From Osmia lignaria lignaria (Eukaryota > Arthropoda > Insecta > Hymenoptera > Megachilidae): a stretch of DNA of 64,000 nucleotides. The DNA is taken from assembly GCF_051020975.1 (NCBI RefSeq), contig NW_027478161.1:25642001-25706000 (forward strand), written 5' to 3'. Position 1 is the stretch's first letter. Every line of letters starts with the position of its first letter. Below, piece by piece: positions 12,101-24,610 of the stretch. The position numbers and the translations under genes were made by a program. The notes beneath the pieces are model-generated. The model was not told the DNA's origin, did not search any database, and worked only from the letters and a program-made list of their open reading frames with translations.

Positions 12101-14956
12101 AGTTCCGAAGCCGCACCAACATAATAGAGATACAGAAACACCGTGGCCCCTTTCTTTGAGATAACTCTGCACTATTGCGAGCTGCAAATGCCACTTCCAG
12201 CTTAGCTGTGCAGAAGAAGAACAACAAGAAGAAGAAATATCTCGAAATATGTCCGTCAGGCCCCTTCCCTTGAGATAAATCTGCAAATATCTCGGAAACG
12301 AAGCGAGGTATGGCAAAATGTTAAGAGACATTTTTTGTAGAGAATTATGTTTCCTACAATTTATGTTCTACGATATTTTTTGATCAGGTGCGTAGTTCTC
12401 GAGACATATCAAGATATTTAAAAGTTCCGAATCCGCACCAACATAATAGAGATACAGAAACACCGTGGCCCCTTTCTTTGAGATAACTCTGCACTATTGC
12501 GAGCTGCAAATGCCACATCCAGCTTAGCTGTGCAGAAGAAGAACAACAAGAAGAAGAAATATCTCGAAATATGTCCGTCAGGCCCCTTCCCTTGAGATGT
12601 ATCTGCAAATATCTCGGAAACGAAGCGAGCTATGGCAAAATGTTAAGAGACCTCTTTTGTAGAGAATTAGGTTTCCTACTTTTTATGTTCTATGATATTT
12701 TTTGATCAGATGCGTAGTTCTCGAGATATATCAAGATATTTAAAAGTTCCGAAGCCGCACCAACATAATAGAGATACAGAAACACCGTGGCCCCTTTCTT
12801 AGAGATAACTCTGCACTATTGCGAGCTGGAAATGCCACTTCCAGTTTAGCTGTGCAGAAGAAGAACAACAAGAAGAAGAAATATCTCGAAATATGTCCGT
12901 CAGGCCCGTTACTTTGAGCTCAATCTGCAAATATCTCGGAAACGAAGCGAGCTATGGCAAAATGTTAAGAGACGTTTTTTGTACAGAATTATGTTTCCTA
13001 CAATTTATGTTCCATGATATTTTTTGATCAGAAGCGTAGTTTTCGAGATATATCGAGATATTTAAAAGTTCCGAAGCTGCACCAACATAATAGAGGTACA
13101 GAAACACCGTGGCCCCTTTCTTTGAGATAACTCTGCACTAGTGCGAGCCGCAAATGCCACTTCCAGCTTAGCTGTGCAGAAGAAGAACAACAAGAAGAAG
13201 AAATATCTCGAAATATGTCCGTCAGGCCCCTTCCCTTGAGATAAATCTGCAAATATCTCGGAAACGAAGCGAGCTATGGCAAAATGTTAAGAGACCTTTT
13301 TTGTAGAGAATTAAGTTTCCTACTTTTTATGTTCTACAATATTTTTTGATCAGATGCGTAGTTTTCGAGATATATCAAGATATTTAAAAGTTCCGAAGCT
13401 GCACCAACATAATTGAGATACAGAAACACCGTGGCCCCTTTCTTTGAGATAACTCTGCACTAGTGCGAGATGCAAATGCCACTTCCAGCTTAGCTGTGCA
13501 GAAGAAGAACAACAAGAAGAAGAAATATCTCGAAATATGTCCGTCAGGCCCGTTACTTTGAGCTGAATCTGCAAATATCTCGGAAACGAAGCGAGCTATG
13601 GCAAAATGTTAAGAGACGTTTTTTGTAGAGAATTATGTTTCCTACAATTTATGTTCTATGATATTTTTTGATCAGAAGCGTAGTTTTCGAGATATATCGA
13701 GATATTTAAAAGTTCCGAAGCCGCACCAACATAATAGAGATACAGAAACACCGTGGCCCCTTTCTTTGAGATAACTCTGCACTAGTGCGAGCTGCAAATG
13801 CCACTTCCAGCTTAGCTGTGCAGAAGAAGAACAACAAGAAGAAGAAATATCTCTAAATATGCCCGTTAGGCCGCTTCCCTTGAGATAAATCTGCAAATAT
13901 CTCGGAAACGAAGCGAGCTATCGCAAAATGTTAAGAGACCTGTTTTGTAGAGAATTAAGTTTCCTACTTTTTATGTTCTATGATATTTTTTGATCAGATG
14001 CGTAGGTCTCGAGATATATCGAGATATTTAAAAGTTCCGAAGCCGCACCAACATAATAGAGATACAGAAACACCGTGGCCCCTTTCTTTGAGATAACTCT
14101 GCACTATTGCGAGCTGCAAATGCCACTTCCAGCTTAGCTGTGCAGAAGAAGAACAAGAAGAAGAAGAAATATCTCGAAATATGCCCGTTAGGCCCCTTCC
14201 CTTGAGATAAATCTGCAAATATCTCGGAAACGAAGCGAGCTATGGCAAAATGTTAAGAGACCTGTTTTGTAGAGAATTAAGTTTCCTACTTTTTATGTTC
14301 GATGATATTTTTTGATCAGATGCGTAGTTCTCGAGATATTTCAAGATATTTAAAAGTTCCGAAGCCGCACCAACATAATAGAGATACAGAAACACCGTGG
14401 CCCCTTTCTTTGAGATAACTCTGCACTATTGCGAGCTGCAAATGCCACTTCCAGCTTAGCTGTGCAGAAGAAGAACAACAAGAAGAAGAAATATCTCGAA
14501 ATATGTCCGTCAGGCCCCTTCCCTTGAGATAAATCTGCAAATATCTCGGAAACGAAGCGAGGTATGGCAAAATGTTAAGAGACATTTTTTGTAGAGAATT
14601 ATGTTTCCTACAATTTATGTTCTACGATATTTTTTGATCAGAAGCGTAGTTTTCGAGATATATCGAGATATTTAAAAGTTCCGAAGCCGCACCAACATAA
14701 TAGAGATACAGAAACACCGTGGCCCCTTTCTTTGAGATAACTCTGCACTAGTGCGAGCCGCAAATGCCACTTCCAGCTTAGCTGTGCAGAAGAAGAACAA
14801 CAAGAAGAAGAAATATCTCGAAATATGTCCGTCAGGCCCCTTCCCTTGAGATAAATCTGCAAATATCTCGGAAACGAAGCGAGCTATGGCAAAATGTTAT
14901 GAGACTTTATTTGTAGAGAATTAAGTTTCCTACTTTTTATGTTCTATGATATTTTT
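9161..14956. repeat. Five-monomer (1610 bp) and seven-monomer (2254 bp) periodic region
   Basis: Eighteen monomers, all 322 bp. Monomers at 9805, 10127, 10449, 10771 and 11093 are echoed, fully or in part, at 11415, 11737, 12059, 12381 and 12703, an offset of 1610 bp or five units. Markers are CTCTAAATATGCCC, GTAGGTCTCGAG, GATCAGGTGCG and CGTTACTTTGAGCT. The segment from about 10880 to 12380 then repeats at 13134 to 14634 with an offset of 2254 bp or seven units, because an extra hybrid monomer at 13025 and a shifted register follow the second five-mer. The two offsets are read directly from marker positions. Confidence 0.8.
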
Positions 14957-17210
14957 TGATCAGATGCGTAGTTCTCGAGATATATCAAGATATTTAAAAG
15001 TTCCGAAGCCGCACCAACATAATAGAGATACAGAAACACCGTGGCCCCGTTCTTTGAGATAACTCTGCACTATTGCGAGCTGCTAATGCCACTTCCAGCT
15101 TAGCTGTGCAGAAGAAGAACAACAAGAAGAAGAAATATCTCGAAATATGTCCGTCAGGCCCCTTCCCTTGAGATAAATCTGCAAATATCTCGGAAACGTA
15201 GCGAGGTATGGCAAAATGTTAAGAGACATTTTTTGTAGAGAATTATGTTTCCTACAATTTATGTTCTACGATATTTTTTGATCAGAAGCGTAGTTTTCGA
15301 GATATATCGAGATATTTAAAAGTTCCGAAGCCGCACCAACATAATAGAGATACAGAAACACCGTGGCCCCTTTCTTTGAGATAACTCTGCACTAGTGCGA
15401 GCCGCAAATGCCACTTCCAGCTTAGCTGTGCAGAAGAAGAACAACAAGAAGAAGAAATATCTCGAAATATGTCCGTAAGGCCCCTTCCCTTGAGATATAT
15501 CTGCAAATATCTCGGAAACGAAGCGAGCTATGGCAAAATGTTAAGAGACCTTTTTTGTAGAGAATTATGTTTCCTACAATTTATGTTCTATGATATTTTT
15601 TGATCAGAAGCGTAGTTTTCGAGATATATCGAGATATTTAAAAGTTCCGAAGCCGCACCAACATAATAGAGATACAGAAACACCGTGGCCCCTTTCTTTG
15701 AGATAACTCTGCACTATTGCGAGCTGCAAATACCACTTCCAGCTTAGCTGTGCAGAAGAAGAACAACAAGAAGAAGAAATATCTCGAAATATGTCCGTCA
15801 GGCCCCTTCCCTTGAGATAAATCTGCAAATATCTCGGAAACGAAGCGAGCTATGGCAAAATGTTAAGAGACATTTTTTGTAGAGAATTATGTTTCCTACA
15901 ATTTATGTTCTACGATATTTTTTGATCAGAAGCGTAGTTTTCGAGATATATCGAGATATTTAAAAGTTCCGAAGCCGCACCAACATAATAGAGATACAGA
16001 AACACCGTGGCCCCTTTCTTTGAGATAACTCTGCACTAGTGCGAGCCGCAAATGCCACTTCCAGCTTAGTTGTGCAGAAGAAGAACAACAAGAAGAAGAA
16101 ATATCTCGAAATATGTCCGTCAGGCCCGTTACTTTGAGCTGAATCTGCAAATATCTCGGAAACGAAGCGAGCTATGGCAAAATGTTAAGAGACCTTTTTT
16201 GTAGAGAATTAAGTTTCCTACTTTTTATGTTCTATAATATTTTTTGATCAGATGCGTAGTTCTCGAGATATATCAAGATATTTAAAAGTTCCGAAGCCGC
16301 ACCAACATAATAGAGATACAGAAACACCGTGGCCCCTTTCTTTGAGATAACTCTGCACTATTGCGAGCTGCAAATGCCACTTCCAGCTTAGCTGTGCAGA
16401 AGAAGAACAACAAGAAGAAGAAATATCTCGAAATATGTCCGTCAGGCCCCTTCCCTTGAGATAAATCTGCACATATCTCGGAAACGAAGCGAGCTATGGC
16501 AAAATGTTAAGAGACCTTTTTTGTAGAGAATTAAGTTTCCTACTTTTTATGTTCTATGATATTTTTTGATCAGATGCGTAGTTCTCGAGATATATCAAGA
16601 TATTTAAAAGTTCCGAAGCCGCACCAACATAATAGAGATACAGAAACACCGTGGCCCCTTTCTTTGAGATAACTCTGCACTAGTGCGAGCCGCAAATGCC
16701 ACTTCCAGCTTAGCTGTGCAGAAGAAGAACAACAAGAAGAAGAAATATCTCGAAATATGTCCGTCAGGCCCCTTCCCTCGAGATAAATCTGCAAATATCT
16801 CGGAAACGAAGCGAGCTATGGCAAAACGTTAAGAGACCTTTTTTGTAGAGAATTAAGTTTCCTACTTTTTATGTTCTATGATATTTTTTGATCAGATGCG
16901 TAGTTCTCGAGATATATCAAGATATTTAAAAGTTCCGAAGCCGCACCAACATAATAGAGATACAGAAACACCGTGGCCCCTTTCTTTGAGATAACTCTGC
17001 ACTATTGCGAGCTGCAAATGCCACTTCCAGCTTAGCTGTGCAGAAGAAGAACAACAAGAAGAAGAAATATCTCGAAATATGTCCGTCAGGCCCCTTCCCT
17101 TGAGATAAATCTGCAAATATCTCGGAAACGAAGCGAGCTATGGCAAAATCTTAAGAGACCTTATTTGTAGAGAATTAAGTTTCCTACTTTTTATGTTCTA
17201 TGATATTTTT
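14957..17210. repeat. Mixed monomers without clear higher-order period
   Basis: Seven 322 bp monomers start at 14957, 15279, 15601, 15923, 16245, 16567 and 16889. They alternate irregularly between the two spacer and front haplotypes (GATCAGAAGCG with TTTTCGAG, versus GATCAGATGCG with TTCTCGAG). Several carry the GTGCGAGCCG variant. The markers GTTATGAGACTTTATTTG before 14957 and GACATTTTTT before 14635 and 15279 link this stretch to 28147-28790 and 31684-32328. Confidence 0.7.
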
Positions 17211-18585
17211 TGATCAGATGCGTAGTTCTCGAGATATATCAAGATATTTAAAAGTTCCGAAGCCGCACCAACATATTAGAGATACAGCAACACCGTGGCC
17301 CTTTCTTTCAGATAACTCTCCACTATTGCGAGCTGGAAATGCCACTTCCAGTTTAGCTGTGCAGAAGAAGAACAACAAGAAGAAGAAATATCTCGAAATA
17401 TGTCCGTCAGGCCCCTTCCCTTGAGATATATCTGCAAATATCTCGGAAACGAAACGAGCTACGGCAAAACGTTAAGAGACCGTTTTTGTAGAGAATTATG
17501 TTTCCTACAATTTATGTTCTATGATATTTTTTGATCAGAAGCGTAGTTTTCGAGATATATCGAGATATTTAAAAGTTCCGAAGCCGCACCAACATAATAG
17601 AGATACAGAAACACCGTGGCCCCTTTCTTCGAGATAACTCTGCACTAGTGCGAGCCGCAAATGCCGCTTCCAGCTTAGCTGTGCAGAAGAAGAACAACAA
17701 GAAGAAGAAATATCTCGAAATATGTCCGTCAGGCCCCTTCCCTCGAGATAAATCTGCAAATATCTCGGAAACGAAGCGGGCTATGGGAAAATGTTAAGAG
17801 ACCTTTTTTTTAGAGAATTATGTTTCCTACAATTTATGTTCTATGATATTTTTTGATCAGAAGCGTAGTTTTCGAGATATATCGAGATATTTAAAAGTTC
17901 CGAAGCCGCACCAACATAATAGAGATACAGAAACACCGTGGCCCCGTTCTTTGAGATAACTCTGCACTATTGCGAGCTGCAAATGCCACTTCCAGCTTAG
18001 CTGTGCTGAAGAAGAACAACAAGAAGAAGAAATATCTCGAAATATGTCCGTCAGGCCCCTGCCCTTGAGATAAATCTGCAAATATCTCGGAAACGAAGCG
18101 AGCTATGGCAAAATGTTAAGAGACCTTTTTTGTAGAGAATTAAGTTTCCTACTATTTATGTACTATGATATTTTTTGATCAGATGCGTAGTTCTCGAGAT
18201 ATATCAAGATATTTAAAAGTTCCGAAGCCGCACCAACATTATAGAGATACAGAAACACCGTGGCCCCTTTCTTTGAGATAACTCTGCACTATTGCGAGCT
18301 GCAAATGCCACTTCCAGCTTAGCTGTGCTGAAGAAGAACAACAAGAAGACGAAATATCTCGAAATATGTCCGTCAGGCCCCTTCCCTTGAGATAAATCTG
18401 CAAATATCTCGGAAACGAAGCGAGCTATGGCAAAATGTTAAGAGACCTTTTTTGTAGAGAATTAAGTTTCCTACTATTTATGTACTATGATATTTTTTGA
18501 TCAGATGCGTAGTTCTCGAGATATATCAAGATATTTAAAAGTTCCGAAGCCGCACCAACATTATAGAGATACAGAAACACCGTGG
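17211..18585. repeat. Displaced block related to 38-42 kb
   Basis: A 321 bp monomer at 17211 is followed by monomers at 17532, 17854, 18176 and 18498. The same ordered set, with GAAACGAAACGAGCTACGG, CGAATGCCGCTTCC-like changes, CCCGTTCTTTG, GTGCTGAAG and AACATTATAGAG, occurs at 41009-42618, and without its first monomer at 38111-39398. The neighbours on both sides belong to other subfamilies. The right junction falls inside the monomer at 18498, between ATTATAGAG (18560-18569) and GGCATCG (18584-18590), where the sequence changes to the type found at 8195. Confidence 0.8.
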
Positions 18586-18819
18586 CATCGTTCTTTGAGA
18601 TAACTCTGCACTATTGCGAGCTGCAAATGCCACTTCCAGCTTAGCTGTGCAGAAGAGGAACAACAAGAAGAAGAAATATCTCGAAATATGTCCGTCAGGC
18701 CCCTTCCCTTGAGATAAATCTGCAAATATCTCGGAAACGAAGCGAGCTATGGCAAAATGTTAAGAGACCTTTTTTGTAGAGAATTAAGTTTCCTAGTTTT
18801 TATCATCTATGATATTTTT
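18498..18819. repeat. Fusion monomer at the end of the displaced block
   Basis: The front half has the AACATTATAGAG marker of the 38-42 kb family. From GGCATCGTTC at 18584 onward it matches the monomer at 8195, including AGAGGAACAAC-like changes, and it is followed by the CTAGTTTTTATCATC spacer also found after 8195. The switch therefore lies between about 18570 and 18586, in sequence common to both parents. Confidence 0.75.
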
Positions 18820-20107
18820 TGATCAGATGCGTAGTGCTCGAGATATATCAAGATATTTAAAAGTTCCGAAGCTGCACCAACATAATAGAGGTACAGAAAC
18901 ACCGTGGCCTCTTTCTTTGAGATAACTCTGCACTATTGCGAGCTGCAAATGCCACTTCCAGCTTAGCTGTGCAGAAGAGGAACAACAAGAAGAAGAAATA
19001 TCTCGGAATATGTCCGTCAGGCCCCTTCCCTTGAGCTAAATCTGCAAATATCTCGGAAAGGAAGCGAGCAATGGCAAAATGTTAACAGACCTTTTTTGTA
19101 GAAAATTAGGTTTCCTACTTTTTATGTTCTGTGATATTTTTTTATCAGATGCGTAGTTCTCGAGATATATCAAGATATTTAAAAGTTCCGAAGCTGCACC
19201 AACATAATAGAGATACAGAAACACCGTGGCCCCTTTCTTTGAGATAACTCTGCACTATTGCGACCTGCAAATGCCACTTCCAGCTTAGCTGTGCAGAAGA
19301 AGAACAACAAGAAGAAGAAATATCTCGAAATATGTCCGTCAGGCCCCTTCCCTTGAGATAAATCTGCAAATATCTCGGAAACGAAGCGAGCTATGGCAAA
19401 ATGTTAAGAGACCTTTTTTGTAGAGAATAAAGTTTCCTACTTTTTATGTTCTATGATATTTTTCGATCAGAGGCGTAGTTCTCGAGATATATGAAGATAT
19501 TTAAAAGTTCCGAAGCTGCACAAACATAATAGAGGTACAGAAACACCGTGGCCTCTTTCTTTGAGATAACTCTGCACTATTGCGAGCTGCAAATGCCACT
19601 TCCAGCTTAGCTGTGCAGAAGAAGAACAACAAGAAGAAGAAATATCTCGAAATATGTCCGTCAGGCCACTTCCCTTGAGATAAATCTGCAAATATCTCGG
19701 AAACGAAGCGAGCTATGGCAAAATGTTAAGAGACCTTTTTTGTAGAGAATTACGTTTCCTACTTTTTATGTTCTATGATATTTTTTGATCAGATGCGTAG
19801 TTCTCGAGATATATCAAGATATTTAAAAGTTCCGAAGCTGCACCAACATAATAGAGGTACAGAAGCACCGTGGCCTCTTTCTTTGAGATAACTCTGCACT
19901 ATTGCGAGCTGCAAATGCCACTTCGAGCTTAGCTGTGCAGAAGAAGAACAACAAGAAGAAGAAATATCTCGAAATATGTCCGTCAGACCCCTTCCCTTGA
20001 GATAAATCTGCAAATTTCTCGGAAACGAAGCGAGCTATGGCAAAATGTTAAGAGACCTTTTTTGTAGAGAATTATGTTTCCTACAATTCATGTTCTATGA
20101 TATTTTT
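18820..20107. repeat. Four monomers of early-array type
   Basis: Monomers start at 18820, 19142, 19464 and 19786. Most carry the linked variants CTGCACC, GAGGTACAG and GGCCTCTTTC, also common at 0-9 kb and 56-63 kb. The monomer at 18820 shares CTCGGAATATG and TTGAGCTAAATC with that at 7551, and 19142 shares the TTATCA landmark loss and GTTAACAGACC upstream with 7551 and 8195. This stretch looks like a relative of 7.5-9 kb. Confidence 0.7.
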
Positions 20108-21717
20108 TGATCAGAAGCGTAGTTTTCGAGATATATCGAGATATTTAAAAGTTCCGAAGCCGCACCAACATAATAGAGATACAGAAACACCGTGGCCCCT
20201 TTCTTTGAGATAACTCTGCACTATTGCGAGCTGCAAATGCCACTTCCAGCTTAGCTGTGCAGAAGAAGAACAACAAGAAGAAGAAATATCTCGAAATATG
20301 TCCGTCAGGCCACTTCCCTTGAGATAAATCTGCAAATATCTCGGAAACGAAGCGAGCTATGGCAAAATGTTAAGAGACCTTTTTTGTAGAGAATTAAGTT
20401 TCCTACTTTTTATGTTCGATGATATTTTTTGATCAGATGCGTAGTTCTCGAGATATATCAAGATATTTAAAAGTTCCGAAGCTGCACCAACATAATAGAG
20501 GTACAGAAGCGCCGTGGCCTCTTTCTTTGAGATAACTCTGCACTATTGCGAGCTGCAAATGCCACTTCGAGCTTAGCTGTGCAGAAGAAGAACAACAAGA
20601 AGAAGAAATATCTAGAAATATGTCCGTCAGGACCCTTCCCTTGAGATAAATCTGCAAATATCTCGGAAACGAATCGAGCTATGGCAAAATGTTAAGAGAC
20701 CTTTTTTGTAGATAATTAAGTTTCCTACTTTTTACGTTCTATGATATTTTTTGATCAGATGCGTAGGTCTCGAGATATATCAAGATATTTAAAAGCTCCG
20801 AAGCCGCACCAACATAATAGAGATACAGAAACACCGTGGCCCCTTTCTTTGGGATAACTCTGCACTATTGCGAGCTGCAAATGCCACTTCCAGCTTAGCT
20901 GTGCAGAAGAAGAACAACAAGAAGAAGAAATATCTCGAAATATGTCCGTCAGGCCACTTCCCTTGAGATAAATCTGCAAATATCTCGGAAACGAAGCGAG
21001 CTATGGCAAAATGTTAAGAGACCTTTTTTGTAGAGAATTACGTTTCCTACTTTTTATGTTCTATGATATTTTTTGATCAGATGCGTAGTTCTCGAGATAT
21101 ATCAAGATATTTAAAAGTTCCGAAGCTGCACCAACATAATAGAGGTACAGAAGCACCGTGGCCTCTTTCTTTGAGATAACTCTGCACTATTGCGAGCTGC
21201 AAATGCCACTTCGAGCTTAGCTGTGCAGAAGAAGAACAACAAGAAGAAGAAATATCTCGAAATATGTCCGTCAGACCCCTTCCCTTGAGATAAATCTGCA
21301 AATTTCTCGGAAACGAAGCGAGCTATGGCAAAATGTTAAGAGACCTTTTTTGTAGAGAATTATGTTTCCTACAATTCATGTTCTATGATATTTTTTGATC
21401 AGAAGCGTAGTTTTCGAGATATATCGAGATATTTAAAAGTTCCGAAGCCGCACCAACATAATAGAGATACAGAAACACCGTGGCCCCTTTCTTTGGGATA
21501 ACTCTGCACTATTGCGAGCTGGAAATGCCACTTCCAGTTTAGCTGTGCAGAAGAAGAACAACAAGAAGAAGAAATATCTCGAAATATGTTCGTCAGGACC
21601 CTTCCCTTGAGATAAATCTGCAAATATCTCGGAAACGAAGCGAGCTATGGCAAAATGTTAAGAGACCTTTTTTGTAGAGAATTATGTTTCCTACAATTTA
21701 CGTTCTATGATATTTTT
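20108..21717. repeat. Five-monomer higher-order unit (1610 bp)
   Basis: Monomers start at 20108, 20430, 20752, 21074 and 21396. The first three recur at 21718, 22040 and 22362, an offset of 1610 bp. Markers are TATCTAGAAATATG and GAATCGAGC in the second, GTAGGTCTCGAG with AAAAGCTCCG in the third, and GGGATAACTC in the third and fifth. A shorter echo at 1288 bp links 19786 to 21074, together with the ACAATTCATG spacer that follows each. Confidence 0.8.
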
Positions 21718-22683
21718 TGATCAGAAGCGTAGTTTTCGAGATATATCGAGATATTTAAAAGTTCCGAAGCCGCACCAACATAATAGAGATACAGAAACAC
21801 CGTGGCCCCTTTCTTTGAGATAACTCTGCACTATTGCGAGCTGCAAATGCCACTTCCAGCTTAGCTGTGCAGAAGAAGAACAACAAGAAGAAGAAATATC
21901 TCGAAATATGTCCGTCAGGCCACTTCCCTTGAGATAAATCTGCAAATATCTCGGAAACGAAGCGAGCTATGGCAAAATGTTAAGAGACCTTTTTTGTAGA
22001 GAATTAAGTTTCCTACTTTTTATGTTCGATGATATTTTTTGATCAGATGCGTAGTTCTCGAGATATATCAAGATATTTAAAAGTTCCGAAGCTGCACCAA
22101 CATAATAGAGGTACAGAAGCGCCGTGGCCTCTTTCTTTGAGATAACTCTGCACTATTGCGAGCTGCAAATGCCACTTCGAGCTTAGCTGTGCAGAAGAAG
22201 AACAACAAGAAGAAGAAATATCTAGAAATATGTCCGTCAGGACCCTTCCCTTGAGATAAATCTGCAAATATCTCGGAAACGAATCGAGCTATGGCAAAAT
22301 CTTAAGAGACCTTTTTTGTAGATAATTAAGTTTCCTACTTTTTATGTTCTATGATATTTTTTGATCAGATGCGTAGGTCTCGAGATATATCAAGATATTT
22401 AAAAGCTCCGAAGCCGCACCAACATAATAGAGATACAGAAACACCGTGGCCCCTTTCTTTGGGATAACTCTGCACTATTGCGAGCTGGAAATGCCACTTC
22501 CAGTTTAGCTGTGCAGAAGAAGAACAACAAGAAGAAGAAATATCTCGAAATATGTTCGTCAGGACCCTTCCCGTGAGATAAATCTGCAAATATCTCGGAA
22601 ACGAAGCGAGCTATGGCAAAATGTTAAGAGACCTTTTTTGTAGAGAATTATGTTTGCTACAATTTACGTTCTATGATATTTTT
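21718..22683. repeat. Three-monomer derivative of the preceding five-mer
   Basis: Monomers at 21718 and 22040 repeat 20108 and 20430. The third, at 22362, starts as the 20752 type (GTAGGTCTCGAG, AAAAGCTCCG) and ends as the 21396 type (GCTGGAAATG, CAGTTTAGC, ATGTTCGTCAGGAC). It is followed at 22684 by a monomer of the type that follows 21396. The 5-mer has thus been shortened to a 3-mer by an exchange within the fusion monomer, between about 22412 and 22487. Confidence 0.8.
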
Positions 22684-24610
22684 TGATCAGAAGCGTAGTT
22701 TTCGAGATATATCGAGATATTTAAAAGTTCCGAAGCCGCACCAACATAATAGAGATACAGAAACACCGTGGCCCCTTTCTTTGAGATAACTCTGCACTAT
22801 TGCGAGCTGCAAATGCCACTTCCAGCTTAGCTGTGCAGAAGAAGAACAACAAGAAGAAGAAATATCTCGAAATATGTCCGTCAGGCCACTTCCCTTGAGA
22901 TAAATCTGCAAATATCTCGGAAACGAAGCGAGCTATGGCAAAATGTTAAGAGACCTTTTTTGTAGAGAATTAAGTTTCCTACTTTTTATGTTCGATGATA
23001 TTTTTTGATCAGATGCGTAGTTCTCGAGATATATCAAGATATTTAAAAGTTCCGAAGCTGCACCAACATAATAGAGGTACAGAAGCACCGTGGCCTCTTT
23101 CTTTGAGATAACTCTGCACTATTGCGACCTGCAAATGCCACTTCGAGCTTAGCGGTGCAGAAGAAGAACAACAAGAAGAAGAAATATCTCGAAATATGTC
23201 CGTCAGGACCCTTCCCTTGAGATAAATCTGCAAATATCTCGGAAACGAAGCGAGCTATGGCAAAATGTTAAGAGACCTGTTTTGTAGAGAATTAAGTTTC
23301 CTACTTTTTATGTTCTATGATATTTTTTGATCAGATGCGTAGGTCTCGAGATATATCGAGATTTAAAAGTTCCGAAGCCGCACCAACATAATAGAGATAC
23401 AGAAACACCGTGGCCCCTTTCTTTGAGATAACTCTGCACTATTGCGAGCTGCAAATGCCACTTCCAGCTTAGCTGTGCAGAAGAAGAACAAGAAGAAGAA
23501 GAAATATCTCGAAATATGCCCGTTAGGCCCCTTCCCTTGAGATAAATCTGCAAATATCTCGGAAACGAAGCGAGCTATGGCAAAATGTTAAGAGACCTGT
23601 TTTGTAGAGAATTAAGTTTCCTACTTTTTATGTTCGATGATATTTTTTGATCAGATGCGTAGTTCTCGAGATATATCAAGATATTTAAAAGTTCCGAAGC
23701 CGCACCAACATAATAGAGATACAGAAACACCGTGGCCCCTTTCTTTGAGATAACTCTGCACTATTGCGAGCTGCAAATGCCACTTCCAGCTTAGCTGTGC
23801 AGAAGAAGAACAACAAGAAGAAGAAATATCTCTAAATATGCCCGTTAGGCCGCTTCCCTTGAGATAAATCTGCAAATCTCTCGGAAACGAAGCGAGCTAT
23901 CGCAAAATGTTAAGAGACCTGTTTTGTAGAGAATTAAGTTTCCTACTTTTTATGTTCTATGATATTTTTTGATCAGATGCGTAGGTCTCGAGATATATCG
24001 AGATATTTAAAAGTTCTGAAGCCGCACCAACATAATAGAGATACAGAAACACCGTGGCCCCTTTCTTTGAGATAACTCTGCACTATTGCGAGCTGCAAAT
24101 GCCACTTCCAGCTTAGCTGTGCAGAAGAAGAACAAGAAGAAGAAGAAATATCTCGAAATATGCCCGTTAGGCCCCTTCCCTTGAGATAAATCTGCAAATA
24201 TCTCGGAAACGAAGCGAGCTATGGCAAAATGTTAAGAGACCTGTTTTGTAGAGAATTAAGTTTCCTACTTTTTATGTTCGATGATATTTTTTGATCAGAT
24301 GCGTAGTTCTCGAGATATATCAAGATATTTAAAAGTTCCGAAGCCGCACCAACATAATAGAGATACAGAAACACCGTGGCCCCTTTCTTTGAGATAACTC
24401 TGCACTATTGCGAGCTGGAAATGACACTTCCAGTTTAGCTGTGCAGAAGAACAACAAGAAGAAGAAATATCTCGAAATATGTCCGTCAGGACCCTTCCCT
24501 TGAGATAAATCTGCAAATATCTCGGAAACGAAGCGAGCTATGGCAAAACGTTAAGAGACCTTTTTTGTAGAGAATTATGTTTCCTACAATTTATGTTCTA
24601 TGATATTTTT
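22684..24610. repeat. Second occurrence of the 8.5-10.4 kb family
   Basis: Monomers at 22684, 23006 and 23328 match 8517, 8839 and 9161 at an offset of 14167 bp (44 units less 1 bp). They are followed at 23648, 23970 and 24292 by relatives of 9805, 10127 and 9483. The monomer at 23328 is 320 bp because of a 2 bp deletion near 23363 (CGAGATTTAAAAG), and that at 24292 is 319 bp because one codon-sized unit is missing from the purine tract. Confidence 0.75.

Noticed and set aside
461..17424. Plus-strand open frames of 74-76 codons at 461-691, 4000-4230 and 17200-17424
   Set aside because: They depend on single base changes that remove a stop in an otherwise closed frame (GAGATTACTC at the first two, a 1 bp loss at the third) and have no counterpart in neighbouring monomers.
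19036..19224. Minus-strand 62-codon open frame
   Set aside because: It lies in another frame of the monomers at 18820 and 19142 and arises from their private base changes; no similar frame occurs in neighbouring copies.
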